Below, piece after piece: positions 16,257-25,756 of a DNA stretch of 64,000 bases (positions are counted from its first letter, which is position 1; every line of letters begins with the position of its first letter). Location: positions 1 to 64,000 of the forward strand of contig JAEWLQ010000107.1 in NCBI GenBank assembly GCA_023457495.1, written 5' to 3'. The notes beneath the pieces are model-generated. The model saw nothing but the letters and a program-made list of their open reading frames with translations. It searched no databases and was not told the origin of the DNA. The DNA is from Pseudomonadota bacterium. Lineage in GTDB: Bacteria > Pseudomonadota > Gammaproteobacteria > Steroidobacterales > Steroidobacteraceae. The translations under genes and the position numbers were made by a program.

Positions 16257-16417
16257 GTCGCCGCCGGACCCCCGCCGCGGAATATGGGGGATCGCCCTAG
16301 TGCTTTAACAATGCCGTTGTAATCCAATCGGACGCTCGGTGGCCGGCATATGACGGGAGGGTTGATGACGGCACGAGCCCATCCTGGCCCGACCGACTGG
16401 CATTGGACCGGGAGCTC

Positions 16418-16903
16418 ATGAAGGCGGCAAGAAGCGTACGACAGCGCCGGTGGGTGCAGTTCGCTCTCGATTCGTGGCGTTTCGCGCTGCCGCTCGAGAC
16501 CGTTGAGCGCGTGGTGCGCGCCGCCGAAGTGACGCTTCTGCCCGAGGCTCCGGCGGTCGTTCTCGGGGCGATCGACATCGCCGGTGACATCCTGCCGGTC
16601 TTCGATCTGCGCAAGCGGATGGCTTTGCCCCCGCAGTCGCTGCATCCCTCGCAACAATTCATCATCGTTCGCAGTCCCCGGCGGCGCCTGGTGCTGCGGA
16701 TCGACGAGGCCCTTGGGCTCATCGACGAATCCGACGTCCGTGCCATCGAACCGCCACCCGCGGATGTGCCGCGGATTCGCGGGGTGTTGTCACTCGCCGA
16801 TGGCCTGGTGTTGATCCAGGACCTGGAGCGGATCCTCGAGGACGAGGAGCAGGTCGCGCTGAACGTCGCGCTGCGCGCGCTGGAGGCGGGCCATGGAACC
16901 TGA
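16418..16903 (+). CDS. CheW-like coupling protein
   Basis: This 161-residue protein is a single CheW domain, linking receptors to the CheA kinase in a chemosensory array. I chose ATG 16418, which follows GGGAG; a TTG 15 bases upstream is in frame. Visible CheW features are the start RWVQFALDSWRFALPLETV, the strand AIDIAGDILPVFDLRKRM and the end ADGLVLIQDLERIL. It is the first gene of a seven-gene operon and overlaps the next by 11 bases. The position matches WspB or WspD of the Wsp system. Confidence 0.88.
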   Translation: MKAARSVRQRRWVQFALDSWRFALPLETVERVVRAAEVTLLPEAPAVVLGAIDIAGDILPVFDLRKRMALPPQSLHPSQQFIIVRSPRRRLVLRIDEALGLIDESDVRAIEPPPADVPRIRGVLSLADGLVLIQDLERILEDEEQVALNVALRALEAGHGT

Positions 16904-18347
16904 GGCCTTGCCCGCGCGCGAATGGACACGTCTCGCCGCGATCGTCGCCGACACCTGCGGCCTGCATTTTCCGGTGGAACGTTACCGCGACCTGGCGCGC
17001 GCGCTGGAGGCCGCGGCGCGCGAACGCGGTCAGCGGGATGGCGCCGATATCGCGCGAGAACTGCTGAACGAGCCGACGAGAGAGGCGGTCCTGCGCGCGC
17101 TCATTCCGCACCTGACCATCGGTGAAACCTATTTTTTCCGGGAAACCCCTGGGTTCGACGCGCTCGCCACCGAGGTGCTTCCGCGACTCATCGAGCGGCG
17201 CCGCGCCACCACCCGCACGTTGCGCCTGTGGAGCGCGGCCTGCAGCACCGGCGAGGAAGCCTATTCGCTGGCCATCCTCGTGAGCCAGCTGATCCCGGAT
17301 ATCGAGAACTGGCGCGTCAGCATCCTGGGAACCGACATAAACCCCGAAGCGTTGCGCAAGGCCGAGGCCGGTATCTATGGATCGTGGTCGTTTCGCGGCG
17401 CGAAGCGCGGCTTGCGCCGGAACTACTTCATCGCCGAAGACGAAAACCGCTATCGCGTGATGGACCGCATCCGTTCCATGGTCACCTTCCGCGGGCTGAA
17501 CCTGGCCGCGAATGAGTTCGCTTCGCCATTCTCCGGCCTGCGCGACATGGACCTCATCCTGTGCCGCAACCTGCTGATCTACTTCACGCCCGAACACGCG
17601 CGTCGGTTGGTCCGCGGGCTGCGTGATTGCATCGTGGAGGACGGCTGGCTGCTGGTCGGTCCGAGCGAGTGCTCGCAGGAGCTGTTCCGCGACTTCGAGC
17701 CGGTGAATCTGCCGAACGCCATTTTCTACCGGCATCGCACCGCGACGCCGCTACCGGTGCCGGCTCCCCCCGCACAGTGGATCGACGTTCCAGAACCCGC
17801 GCCGTCCCGGCCGCCGCCTGCCGCTGTCCCCGCGCGATCGACGGCGGAGGAGGAAATGGAAAACGTCCGTGCGCTGATCGCGGCGGGTCGCATTGCCGAG
17901 GCCATCGAAAAGCTGCGCGCGGCGCTCGAGCGGCCGGCCCTGCGTCACGACACGCGGCTGCTGCGCCAGCTCACCCAGTTGCTGGCCAACCAGGGTGATC
18001 GTGCCGCCGCGCTCGAGGTGAGCGAGCGCTGGATCGCCGTCGACCGTCTCGACGCGGCGGCTCACTACTTCCACGCGCTGGTGCTGCTGGAGCTGGGTCA
18101 ACGCGCCCGCGCGCGCGACTCCTTCAAGCGCGCCATCTATCTACTGCCGGACTTCGCGCTGGCGCACGTGTCGCTCGGCACGGTTGCGCGCGCCGAACGG
18201 CGTCACGATGAGGCGCGCAGACATCTCGAGAGCGCGGCGCGGCTGCTGGCCAGCCGTCCCGCCGCCGATGAAGTCGATGGCGCCGAAGGCATGAGCGTCG
18301 GCCGTCTGCGCGAGATGGTGAGCGCCTTGCTGGAGGGCCGCGCATGA
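16893..18347 (+). CDS. CheR-type receptor methyltransferase with C-terminal TPR repeats
   Basis: It methylates glutamates of the chemoreceptor using S-adenosylmethionine. The CheR core shows IGETYFFRE (76-84), the SAM-binding WSAACSTGEEAYS (113-125), GTDIN (146-150) and LCRNLLIYF (223-231). After a Pro-rich linker (about 290-315), residues 320-484 form tetratricopeptide-like helices (AAALEVSERWIAVDRLDAAA). CheR-TPR fusions are typical of Wsp (WspC) and Frz-type systems rather than flagellar chemotaxis. It overlaps both neighbours (11 and 4 bases). Confidence 0.92.
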   Translation: MEPEALPAREWTRLAAIVADTCGLHFPVERYRDLARALEAAARERGQRDGADIARELLNEPTREAVLRALIPHLTIGETYFFRETPGFDALATEVLPRLIERRRATTRTLRLWSAACSTGEEAYSLAILVSQLIPDIENWRVSILGTDINPEALRKAEAGIYGSWSFRGAKRGLRRNYFIAEDENRYRVMDRIRSMVTFRGLNLAANEFASPFSGLRDMDLILCRNLLIYFTPEHARRLVRGLRDCIVEDGWLLVGPSECSQELFRDFEPVNLPNAIFYRHRTATPLPVPAPPAQWIDVPEPAPSRPPPAAVPARSTAEEEMENVRALIAAGRIAEAIEKLRAALERPALRHDTRLLRQLTQLLANQGDRAAALEVSERWIAVDRLDAAAHYFHALVLLELGQRARARDSFKRAIYLLPDFALAHVSLGTVARAERRHDEARRHLESAARLLASRPAADEVDGAEGMSVGRLREMVSALLEGRA

Positions 18348-18865
18348 GCGGCGACGAATCGGCCCGCGTGCTGCGTGAACGCGCCCTGGCGCTCGCGCGT
18401 ATTCCCGAAAGTGCCGCGCCGCAAGAGGGGCTCGAGCTGCTCGAATTCCGGCTGGCCGAGGAACGCTACGCCGTGGAATCGCGGCATGTCAGCGAGGTGC
18501 ATCCGCTGCGCGAGCTCACGCCGCTGCCGGGCACGCCGGCCTTCATCCGCGGCGTGGTCAACCTGCGCGGCCGCATCATCGCGGTGTTCGACCTGAAGAA
18601 GTTCTTCGCGCTTCCCGAACAAGGCATCACCGACCTTCATCGGATCATCGTCGTGCGTGGGGAGGGCATGGAGCTGGGTCTCCTGGCCGACGTGGTCGTC
18701 GGCGTGCGCGAGATCGAAGCGGCCTCACTCACCCCCACGTTGCCCACCCTGTCGAAGATCGGCCGAGAGTACGTCAAGGGCGTCAACGCCGAGCGCGTCG
18801 TGGTGCTGGAGCTCGAGCGCGTGCTCGCCGATCCACGCCTGGTGGTGAACCATGAATTTTCCTGA
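18344..18865 (+). CDS. Second CheW-like coupling protein
   Basis: The 173-residue protein has a 25-residue N-terminal helix and then a full CheW domain: LELLEFRLAEERYAVESRHV, GTPAFIRGVVNLRGRIIAVF and YVKGVNAERVVVLELERVL. It is closer to canonical CheW than the first copy. Two CheW genes flanking a CheR-TPR gene is the wspBCD arrangement. Start overlaps the cheR stop by ATGA. Confidence 0.92.
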   Translation: MSGDESARVLRERALALARIPESAAPQEGLELLEFRLAEERYAVESRHVSEVHPLRELTPLPGTPAFIRGVVNLRGRIIAVFDLKKFFALPEQGITDLHRIIVVRGEGMELGLLADVVVGVREIEAASLTPTLPTLSKIGREYVKGVNAERVVVLELERVLADPRLVVNHEFS

Positions 18866-18888
18866 AGTCCTCAGCAGCGGAGATCGCA

Positions 18889-20616
18889 ATGAAATGGAAC
18901 GTCGGTAGCAAAATGGGCCTGGGCTTCGGCCTCGTGCTCGCGATCTTCATCGCGGTGGGCTTCGCATCGTGGCGCGCCCTGCAGAGCCAGTCGGAGGATG
19001 CGAAATGGGTTGCGCACACCCACGACGTGATCGCGACCATCGCCAGTCTGCGCTGGAACGCGCAGCAGGCCGAAAGCGCGCAGCGTGGCTTCATCATCAC
19101 GGGCGACGATCGTTACAGCAGGCCCTACCAGTCGGCGTTGTCGGTCATCGAGAACAACCGGCTGCGGCTCATCGAGCTGGTCCGCGACAACGCGCAGCAG
19201 TCGGCACGGGCCCAGACACTCTCGACGATGCTCAAGGAAAGGCTGGCGGTGATGGCGGAGACGATGGATATCCGCCGGCGGCAGGATTTCGCGGCCGCGC
19301 AGCAGGCCGTGTTGTTGGGTCGTGGCACGAGTGTCATGGAGGACCTGCGCGAGCTGCTCGACGAGATGGACCGCCAGGAAGAGGAACTGCTCAAAGCGCG
19401 TGCCGCTTCGGCCGCAGCGACGACTCGCAGCGCCAACGTCACGGTCATCGGCGGAACCATGCTCGCGCTGCTGATCGCGGGAATCATGGGGTTGCTCATC
19501 ACGCGCAATGTCGCGGGTCCCCTGCGCAAGCTCACCGCCGCGGCCGATCGGATCACCGTTGGCGATCTGGGGAGCGGCATCGATCTCGGCGAGCGCCGCG
19601 ACGAAATCGGCCAGCTCGCCCAGGCGTTCGGACGCATGACGAATTCGCTGCGCGCCATGGCGAGCGCGGCGGATCAGATCGCCTCCGGGGATCTGCGCGC
19701 CTCGCTCGCTCCCCAGTCGCCGCAGGATGTACTCGGCCACGCCTTCGTGAAGATGACCACGAACCTGCGGGCGCAGATCGGGGGAATGCTCGAAGGCGCC
19801 ACCGTGCTCGGATCGGCCGCGAGCGAGATCGTCGCGTCGACCACGCAGCTTGCCGCCGGCGCCAGCGAATCCGCGGCCGCGGTCAGCCAGACCACGACCA
19901 CGGTCGAGGAAGTCCGCCAGACCGCGCAGATGGCCACGCAGAAAGCCCGCACCGTGTCCGACAACGCGCAGAAGGTCGTGTTGATCGCGACCACCGGGCG
20001 CAAGAACACCGAGGAAAGCCTGGCGGGCATGGGACGCATCCGTGCGCAGATGGAGGCGATCGGCAGCAGCATGATGCGGCTGTCCGAGCAGACCCAGGCC
20101 ATCGGCCAGATCATCGCCAGCGTCGAGGACCTCGCCGCGCAATCGAACTTGCTGGCCGTGAACGCGGCCATCGAGGCGGCCAAGGCCGGCGAGCAGGGCA
20201 AGGGCTTCGGCGTCGTGGCGCAGGAGGTCAAGAGCCTGGCGGAGCAGTCGCGTCAGGCCACCGAACGCGTGCGCGTCATTCTCGGCGACATCCAGAAGGC
20301 CACGACCGCGGCCGTCATGGCCACGGAGCAGGGCGCCAAGGCGGTGGATTCCGGCAACCGGCAGACCGAATCCGCCGGCGAAACCATCCAGGCGCTGGCG
20401 GGCAGCGTGACCGAGGCGGCGCAGGCCGCGACGCAGATCGCGGCCTCGAGCCAGCAGCAGCTCGTGGGCATGGACCAGGTTGCCGGGGCGATGGAGAGCA
20501 TCAAGCAGGCGAGCACGCAGAACGTCGCCAGCGCGCGCCAGCTCGAATCCGCTGCCCGCAATCTCAGTGAGCTCGGTCAACGCCTCAAGACGCTGGTGGC
20601 GGGCTACTCGGTCTGA
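18889..20616 (+). CDS. Methyl-accepting chemotaxis protein with CHASE3-like sensor
   Basis: This 575-residue receptor feeds the operon's CheA. Transmembrane helix 1 is about residues 10-28 and helix 2 about 186-204. The periplasmic stretch between (NAQQAESAQRGFIITGDDRY) is helical and has the AxRGFLLTG-like motif of CHASE3 domains. A HAMP domain (205-257) and a HAMP-like helix pair follow, then the signalling domain with the conserved tip SNLLAVNAAIEAAKAGEQGK and GFGVVAQEVKSLAEQS. No C-terminal NWETF-type pentapeptide is seen, so CheR and CheB probably do not tether there. The ligand is unknown. Confidence 0.93.
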   Translation: MKWNVGSKMGLGFGLVLAIFIAVGFASWRALQSQSEDAKWVAHTHDVIATIASLRWNAQQAESAQRGFIITGDDRYSRPYQSALSVIENNRLRLIELVRDNAQQSARAQTLSTMLKERLAVMAETMDIRRRQDFAAAQQAVLLGRGTSVMEDLRELLDEMDRQEEELLKARAASAAATTRSANVTVIGGTMLALLIAGIMGLLITRNVAGPLRKLTAAADRITVGDLGSGIDLGERRDEIGQLAQAFGRMTNSLRAMASAADQIASGDLRASLAPQSPQDVLGHAFVKMTTNLRAQIGGMLEGATVLGSAASEIVASTTQLAAGASESAAAVSQTTTTVEEVRQTAQMATQKARTVSDNAQKVVLIATTGRKNTEESLAGMGRIRAQMEAIGSSMMRLSEQTQAIGQIIASVEDLAAQSNLLAVNAAIEAAKAGEQGKGFGVVAQEVKSLAEQSRQATERVRVILGDIQKATTAAVMATEQGAKAVDSGNRQTESAGETIQALAGSVTEAAQAATQIAASSQQQLVGMDQVAGAMESIKQASTQNVASARQLESAARNLSELGQRLKTLVAGYSV

Positions 20617-20618
20617 CG

Positions 20619-22772
20619 ATGTCGAAGTCCGACCTGGAATTCCTCGCCAGGCTGCGCGCGACGTTTCGCGTCGAGGCGGCCGAGCACCTGCAGACCGTCG
20701 CGACGGGACTCATCGCGATCGAGAAGTCGGCGGACGCGGGGGCGCGCCAGCCGCTGGTCGAACAGGTGTTCCGCGCGGCGCACAGCCTCAAGGGCGCGGC
20801 GCGCGCCGTGGATTTCACGGATATCGAGACCGCCTGCCAGGATCTGGAGAGCCGCTTCGCGGCCTGGAAACGCCAGGAAGTGGCGGTCGACGCCGCCGAG
20901 CTCGATGCCGCGCACCGCTCGCTGGATGTCATGACGGCCGCGCTCGCGTTGCCTGCGGCCGCCAGCGCGGCGCCGGCATCCGCGGTTGCGGCCACGCGCG
21001 AATCCACGACCCCGTCCCCCGACAACATCGCCGGCGACGGCGAGACGGTGCGCGTGGCGGTGCGCACGCTCGACGAACACCTGCTCGGCGCCGAGGAATT
21101 GCTGACCGCGAAGATCGCCGCGCGGCAGCGCGCCGCGGACCTGGAGACGCTGGCGGCCTCTTTCGAGGAATGGCGCGAGAAATGGTCGCGTGCGCAGACC
21201 CAGGCGCAGGCCGGTGCGCTGCGTGCGGCCGATGCCGAGCTCGCCGGATTCTTCGAATGGAATCACGACTGGATGCGCGCCCTCGAGAGCCGGGTGCAGG
21301 CCTTGCGCCGCGCGGCCGGCCAGGACCGCCTGCAAGTCGAAAAGCTGGTCGATGACCTGCTGGAGAATTCCAAGCGCCTGCTCATGCTGCCGCTGTCGAC
21401 GCTGAGCGGATTGTTCGCGAAGGTGGTGCGCGACCTGGCGCGCGAGCTCGACAAGGAAGCCAATCTCGAGATGCGCGGCGGCGAGGTGTGCATCGACAAG
21501 CGCATCCTCGAGGAAGTGAAGGACCCGCTGGTCCATCTGCTGCGCAATTGCATCGATCACGGCATCGAGCCGCCGGCCGTGCGCGCCGCCGCCGGCAAGC
21601 CGCCACGCGCGACCATCACGCTGGACGTCGCGCAGGTCAACGGCAACCAGGTGCAGATCTCCATCTCCGACGACGGCGCCGGCATCGATGTCGCCGCCGT
21701 GAAGGCCCGCGCCATCGAACGTGGCCTGATCTCGCCGGAGGCCGCGGCCGGGCTGGACGAGGCGGCCGCGCAGGCACTGGTGTTCGAGACCGGTCTATCT
21801 ACCAGCCCGATGCTCACGCAATTGTCGGGCCGCGGCCTGGGCCTCGCGATCGTGCGCGAGAAGGCGCAGAAGCTCGGCGGCCGCGTCACGCTCGAAAGCC
21901 GGCGCGGCGCGGGCAGCACCTTGCGCATGGTGCTGCCGCTGACGCTGGCCACGTTCCGCGGCGTGCTGGTGCGCGCCGCGCGCCGCACGTTCGTCGTGCC
22001 GACGGCGCACGTGGAGCGCGTGACGAGTTTCCGGGACACCGACGTGCGCACCGTCGAGGGCCGCGAGACGTTGACTCACGAGGGCCGCGCACTGGCGTTG
22101 ACGCGACTGGCCGAAGTCCTCGACCTGCCCGCCGTGCCGCAGCCGGCGCAAGCCCGCGCCACGGCGGCGCTGATCGTCGGCGCGGGCGCCGAACGCATCG
22201 CCTTCGCCGTCGACGAGGTCATCGACGAGCGCGAGGTCCTGGTGAAACGCCTGGGGCGTCCCCTGGTTCGCGTGCGCAACCTCGCGGGCGCGACCGTGCT
22301 GGGCAGCGGCGAGGTCGCGCCCATCCTCAACGTCGTGGACCTGCTCGAGTCCGCGCGCCGCCAGGGTCCGCTCGTGCGCGCGGCGGCGCCACTCCCTGCG
22401 GCGCAGGTCACATGCCGCGTGCTCGTGGCGGAGGACTCCATCACATCACGCATGCTGCTCAAAGGTATTCTCGAATCGGCCGGCTACGAGGTGAAGACCG
22501 CGGTGGATGGTATGGAGGCGCTCACGTTGTTGCGCTCGGAGAAATTCAACGTCCTGGTCTCGGATGTGGAAATGCCGCGCCTGAACGGTTTCGATCTCAC
22601 GGCGCGGGTGCGCGCCGACCGCACGCTCGGCGAGTTGCCGGTGATCCTCGTGACCGCGCTGGCTTCGCGCGAGGACCGCGAACGCGGCATCGACGTCGGC
22701 GCCAACGCGTACCTGGTCAAGAGCGACCTCGATCAAAGCGACCTGCTCGAGGCGCTGCGGCGGCTGGCATGA
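20619..22772 (+). CDS. CheA-type hybrid histidine kinase (Hpt-kinase-CheW-REC)
   Basis: The central kinase of the array. Domain order over 717 residues: Hpt with phospho-His55 in AAHSLKGAARAVDF; a helical linker with no recognisable P2 domain; dimerisation and ATPase domains (HLLRNCIDHGIE, SDDGAGID, SGRGLGLAIVREKAQKLGGR); a CheW-like domain (430-580); and a receiver with phosphoacceptor Asp649 in LVSDVEMPRLNGFD. CheA-REC fusions occur in WspE and FrzE. Missing P2 suggests phosphate goes to the fused receiver, CheB or the last gene. Overlaps cheB by ATGA. Confidence 0.93.
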   Translation: MSKSDLEFLARLRATFRVEAAEHLQTVATGLIAIEKSADAGARQPLVEQVFRAAHSLKGAARAVDFTDIETACQDLESRFAAWKRQEVAVDAAELDAAHRSLDVMTAALALPAAASAAPASAVAATRESTTPSPDNIAGDGETVRVAVRTLDEHLLGAEELLTAKIAARQRAADLETLAASFEEWREKWSRAQTQAQAGALRAADAELAGFFEWNHDWMRALESRVQALRRAAGQDRLQVEKLVDDLLENSKRLLMLPLSTLSGLFAKVVRDLARELDKEANLEMRGGEVCIDKRILEEVKDPLVHLLRNCIDHGIEPPAVRAAAGKPPRATITLDVAQVNGNQVQISISDDGAGIDVAAVKARAIERGLISPEAAAGLDEAAAQALVFETGLSTSPMLTQLSGRGLGLAIVREKAQKLGGRVTLESRRGAGSTLRMVLPLTLATFRGVLVRAARRTFVVPTAHVERVTSFRDTDVRTVEGRETLTHEGRALALTRLAEVLDLPAVPQPAQARATAALIVGAGAERIAFAVDEVIDEREVLVKRLGRPLVRVRNLAGATVLGSGEVAPILNVVDLLESARRQGPLVRAAAPLPAAQVTCRVLVAEDSITSRMLLKGILESAGYEVKTAVDGMEALTLLRSEKFNVLVSDVEMPRLNGFDLTARVRADRTLGELPVILVTALASREDRERGIDVGANAYLVKSDLDQSDLLEALRRLA

Positions 22773-23839
22773 AAAAAACCCTGGTGCTGGTGGTGGACGA
22801 TTCGCCCAGCATGCGGATGATGCTGGTGCACGTGCTGGAGAGCGATCCGCGCATCCAGGTCATCGGCACGGTGAACGACGGGCAGGCCGCCATCGATTTT
22901 CTCGCGGCGGGCCAGCCGAAACCGGACGTCGTGCTCATGGACATCCACATGCCGCGGCTCGACGGATTCGAAGCCACGCGCCACATCATGGAGACGCGCC
23001 CGCTGCCCATCGTCATCTGCACGGCCACGGCGGATCCGCGCGAGCTCGCCGTCGCCTTCCGTTCGATGGAAGCCGGCGCGGTGGCCTGCGTCGAGAAGCC
23101 GACCAGCCTCGATGACCCGGACTACGAGGCGAGCGCGCGCAACCTGCAGCAGACCATCTGTCTCATGGCGGAGATCAAGGTAGTAAGGCGCTGGAGCCGG
23201 CCCGCCACCGCGCCGCGCATGACGGCCGTGCCGCTCGACCGGCCGAGACAACATCGGCTCATCGGCATCGGCGCCTCCACCGGCGGGCCACCGGTGCTGC
23301 AGACCATTCTCGCGGGCCTGCCGCGCGACTTCGCCGCGCCGCTCGTCATCGTGCAGCACATCGCGCGCGGCTTCCTGCCGGGCATGGTCGAGTGGCTCAA
23401 TCAAACTACCAACATCCAGGTGCGCATCGCGTCGCATGGAACCGTGCCGGAGCCCGGGCACGCGTACATCGCGCCGGATGATTTCCATCTCACCGTGAGC
23501 GCGGGCGGCCGCATGCTGCTGACGCGCGAGGACCCGGTGAGCGGGTTGCGTCCGGCGGTGGCCAGCCTGTTTCGAACATTGGCGGACCACCTGGGCCGCA
23601 ACGCCATCGGAGTGCTGCTCACGGGCATGGGCAAGGATGGCGCCGCCGAGCTGCGGCAGATGCGCGACGCTGGCGCGCTGACCATCGCGCAGGATCGCGA
23701 GAGCTCGGTGGTGCACGGCATGCCCGGGGAGGCGATCGCGCTCGGCGCCGCCGCCCACGTGCTGGCCGCCGATCGCATCGCGCGATTCCTGGTCCAGGAA
23801 ATCGAGGGGACATCGTTGAGCAGAAGAGCGGAATCATGA
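22769..23839 (+). CDS. cheB: CheB-type receptor methylesterase
   Basis: It removes methyl groups from receptor glutamates when phosphorylated, giving adaptation. Of 356 residues the first 125 are a receiver (phospho-Asp58 in VLMDIHMPRLDGFEAT). The esterase domain carries the triad Ser170 (GASTGG), His197 (VQHIARGF) and Asp290 (GMGKDGAAE). The start at 22769 overlaps the cheA stop; the frame is open further upstream but only as antiphase noise inside cheA. Corresponds to WspF in the Wsp gene order. Confidence 0.95.
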   Translation: MKKTLVLVVDDSPSMRMMLVHVLESDPRIQVIGTVNDGQAAIDFLAAGQPKPDVVLMDIHMPRLDGFEATRHIMETRPLPIVICTATADPRELAVAFRSMEAGAVACVEKPTSLDDPDYEASARNLQQTICLMAEIKVVRRWSRPATAPRMTAVPLDRPRQHRLIGIGASTGGPPVLQTILAGLPRDFAAPLVIVQHIARGFLPGMVEWLNQTTNIQVRIASHGTVPEPGHAYIAPDDFHLTVSAGGRMLLTREDPVSGLRPAVASLFRTLADHLGRNAIGVLLTGMGKDGAAELRQMRDAGALTIAQDRESSVVHGMPGEAIALGAAAHVLAADRIARFLVQEIEGTSLSRRAES

Positions 23840-25665
23840 GCAAGAAAACGGAAGCACCCGTGCGCGTTCTCATCGCAGAGGACAGCGCCACGCAGGCCGA
23901 AAGGCTGGCGCACATCCTCGGCGAGCAGGGCTTCGAAGTGGATATTGCCGCCAACGGCAGGCTGGCGCTCGAGATGGTGCGTCGCCGGCGTCCGGACCTG
24001 ATCATCAGCGACGTGATCATGCCGGAGATGGATGGTTACGAGCTGTGCTCGCGCATCAAGCAGGATCGCGAATTCGGCGACATCCCGGTGATCCTCGTGA
24101 CCACGCTCGCCGATCCGCAGGACGTCATCCGCGGCCTCGAGTGCCGTGCCGACAATTTCGTGCTGAAGCCCTACGATTCGGAAGTGCTGCTGCGTCGCGT
24201 GCAGTTCGTGCTGGTCAACAGCCAGATGAGCCGGGTCGATCAACCCGGCATGGGCCTCGAGATCGTCTTCAGCGGCCAGCGGCATTTCATCACCGCGGAT
24301 CGCCTGCAGATCCTGAACCTGTTGTTGTCCACCTACGAAGCGGCGATCCAGCGCAATCGCGAGCTGTCCTCGACTCGTGACACGCTGCACGCGACCAACA
24401 AGGAGCTGCAGCAGCTCACGCACCAGCTCGAGGACCGCGTGCGCTTGCGCACGGGCGAGCTGGAGCGCAGCAACGATGCGCTGCGCCAGGCGCAGCAGGC
24501 GTTGATCCAGCAGGAGCGGCTGCGCGCGCTGGGGCAGATGGCGAGCGGCATCGCGCACGACGTCAACAACGCCATTTCGCCCATCTCGGTGTATTCCGAG
24601 TTGTTGCTGGAAAGCGAGACACTGACGGACCGTGCGCGCGGTTATCTCACGACCATCCAGCGCGCCATCGACGACGTCGCGCAGACGGTCGGCCGGATGC
24701 GCGAGTTCTATCGCCCGCGGGAACAGCAGAACCTGCTCGCGGACGTGGAACTCAATCTGCTGGTGCAGCAGGTCATCGATCTCACCCGCGCGCGCTGGAA
24801 CGACCTGCCCCAGCAACGCGGCATCATGATCGAGCTGCGCACCGCGCTGTCGCCCGATCTGCCCTTGATCCGCGGCGCCGAGAACGAGATCCGCGACGCG
24901 CTCACCAATCTCATCTTCAACGCGGTCGACGCGTTGCCCGACGGCGGCGCCATCGAGGTCCGCACGCGCGTCGTGCGCCCGAGGGGGACGGACGCCGATG
25001 ACGTACGCCACGTGGTGCTCGAGGTCGCCGATTCGGGCGTGGGCATGGACGAGGACACGCGCAAGCGCTGTCTCGAGCCGTTTTTCACCACCAAGGGCGA
25101 TCGCGGGACCGGCATGGGCCTCGCCATGGTGTACGGCATGGCCAAGCGCCACAGCGCCGGCATCGAGATCGACAGCCGGCCGGGCGCGGGTACGACCATC
25201 CGCATGGTCTTTCTCGCCGCGAGTGGCCTGGCATCGACCAGCGGCCGGTACGCGATGCCCGCGGTCGCCGTGCCCAGCCTGCGGATCCTGGTCATCGATG
25301 ACGACCCGGAGCTGCTGGATTCCCTGCGCACGATCCTGAGCGTCGATGGCCACGAGGTAACGGTGGCCAGCGGCGGACAGACGGGCATCGACGCGTTCCG
25401 CAAGGCGCTGGCGGCCAGCGATCCCTTCGAGATCGTCATCACCGACCTCGGCATGCCTTACGTGGACGGCCGGCAGGTCGTGGCCGCCATTCGCGGGATG
25501 TCGGAGGACACGCCCATCATCCTGCTCACCGGCTGGGGACAACACATCGACGACGACGCGCAAAGTCCGCAGGTGGATCGCCTCCTGAGCAAACCGCCCC
25601 GCGTGCGCGAGCTGCGCCAGGCGCTGGCGGAGCTGTCGGCGCGCCGCACCGCCCCGATCGACTGA
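23836..25665 (+). CDS. REC - histidine kinase - REC hybrid, presumed output of the chemosensory operon
   Basis: The last gene of the array operon encodes 609 residues. Receiver 1 has Asp59 (IISDVIMPEMDGYEL). A coiled-coil region (170-235) leads to the phospho-His241 in ASGIAHDVNNAISPI and an ATPase domain (NLIFNAVDALPDGG, DSGVGMD, GTGMGLAM). Receiver 2 has Asp537 (VITDLGMPYVDGR). There is no transmembrane segment. In Wsp the equivalent position is WspR, a receiver-diguanylate cyclase; here a soluble kinase takes its place, so the signal would pass on by a phosphorelay to an unlinked regulator (inference). Confidence 0.92.
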   Translation: MSKKTEAPVRVLIAEDSATQAERLAHILGEQGFEVDIAANGRLALEMVRRRRPDLIISDVIMPEMDGYELCSRIKQDREFGDIPVILVTTLADPQDVIRGLECRADNFVLKPYDSEVLLRRVQFVLVNSQMSRVDQPGMGLEIVFSGQRHFITADRLQILNLLLSTYEAAIQRNRELSSTRDTLHATNKELQQLTHQLEDRVRLRTGELERSNDALRQAQQALIQQERLRALGQMASGIAHDVNNAISPISVYSELLLESETLTDRARGYLTTIQRAIDDVAQTVGRMREFYRPREQQNLLADVELNLLVQQVIDLTRARWNDLPQQRGIMIELRTALSPDLPLIRGAENEIRDALTNLIFNAVDALPDGGAIEVRTRVVRPRGTDADDVRHVVLEVADSGVGMDEDTRKRCLEPFFTTKGDRGTGMGLAMVYGMAKRHSAGIEIDSRPGAGTTIRMVFLAASGLASTSGRYAMPAVAVPSLRILVIDDDPELLDSLRTILSVDGHEVTVASGGQTGIDAFRKALAASDPFEIVITDLGMPYVDGRQVVAAIRGMSEDTPIILLTGWGQHIDDDAQSPQVDRLLSKPPRVRELRQALAELSARRTAPID

Positions 25666-25756
25666 AGCGCATGCCCGGCTGAGCGGCGGCTTTTGCCACT
25701 GCGCGAGCCGGTCGCGTAATCTCGCGGGGCTTCAGCAGTCAATCGAGGGGTTCGTC

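Noticed and set aside
21488..22768. 783-residue frame that would extend CheB upstream
   Set aside because: The extra part is a shifted reading of cheA; the ATGA overlap at 22769 gives the canonical CheB N terminus.
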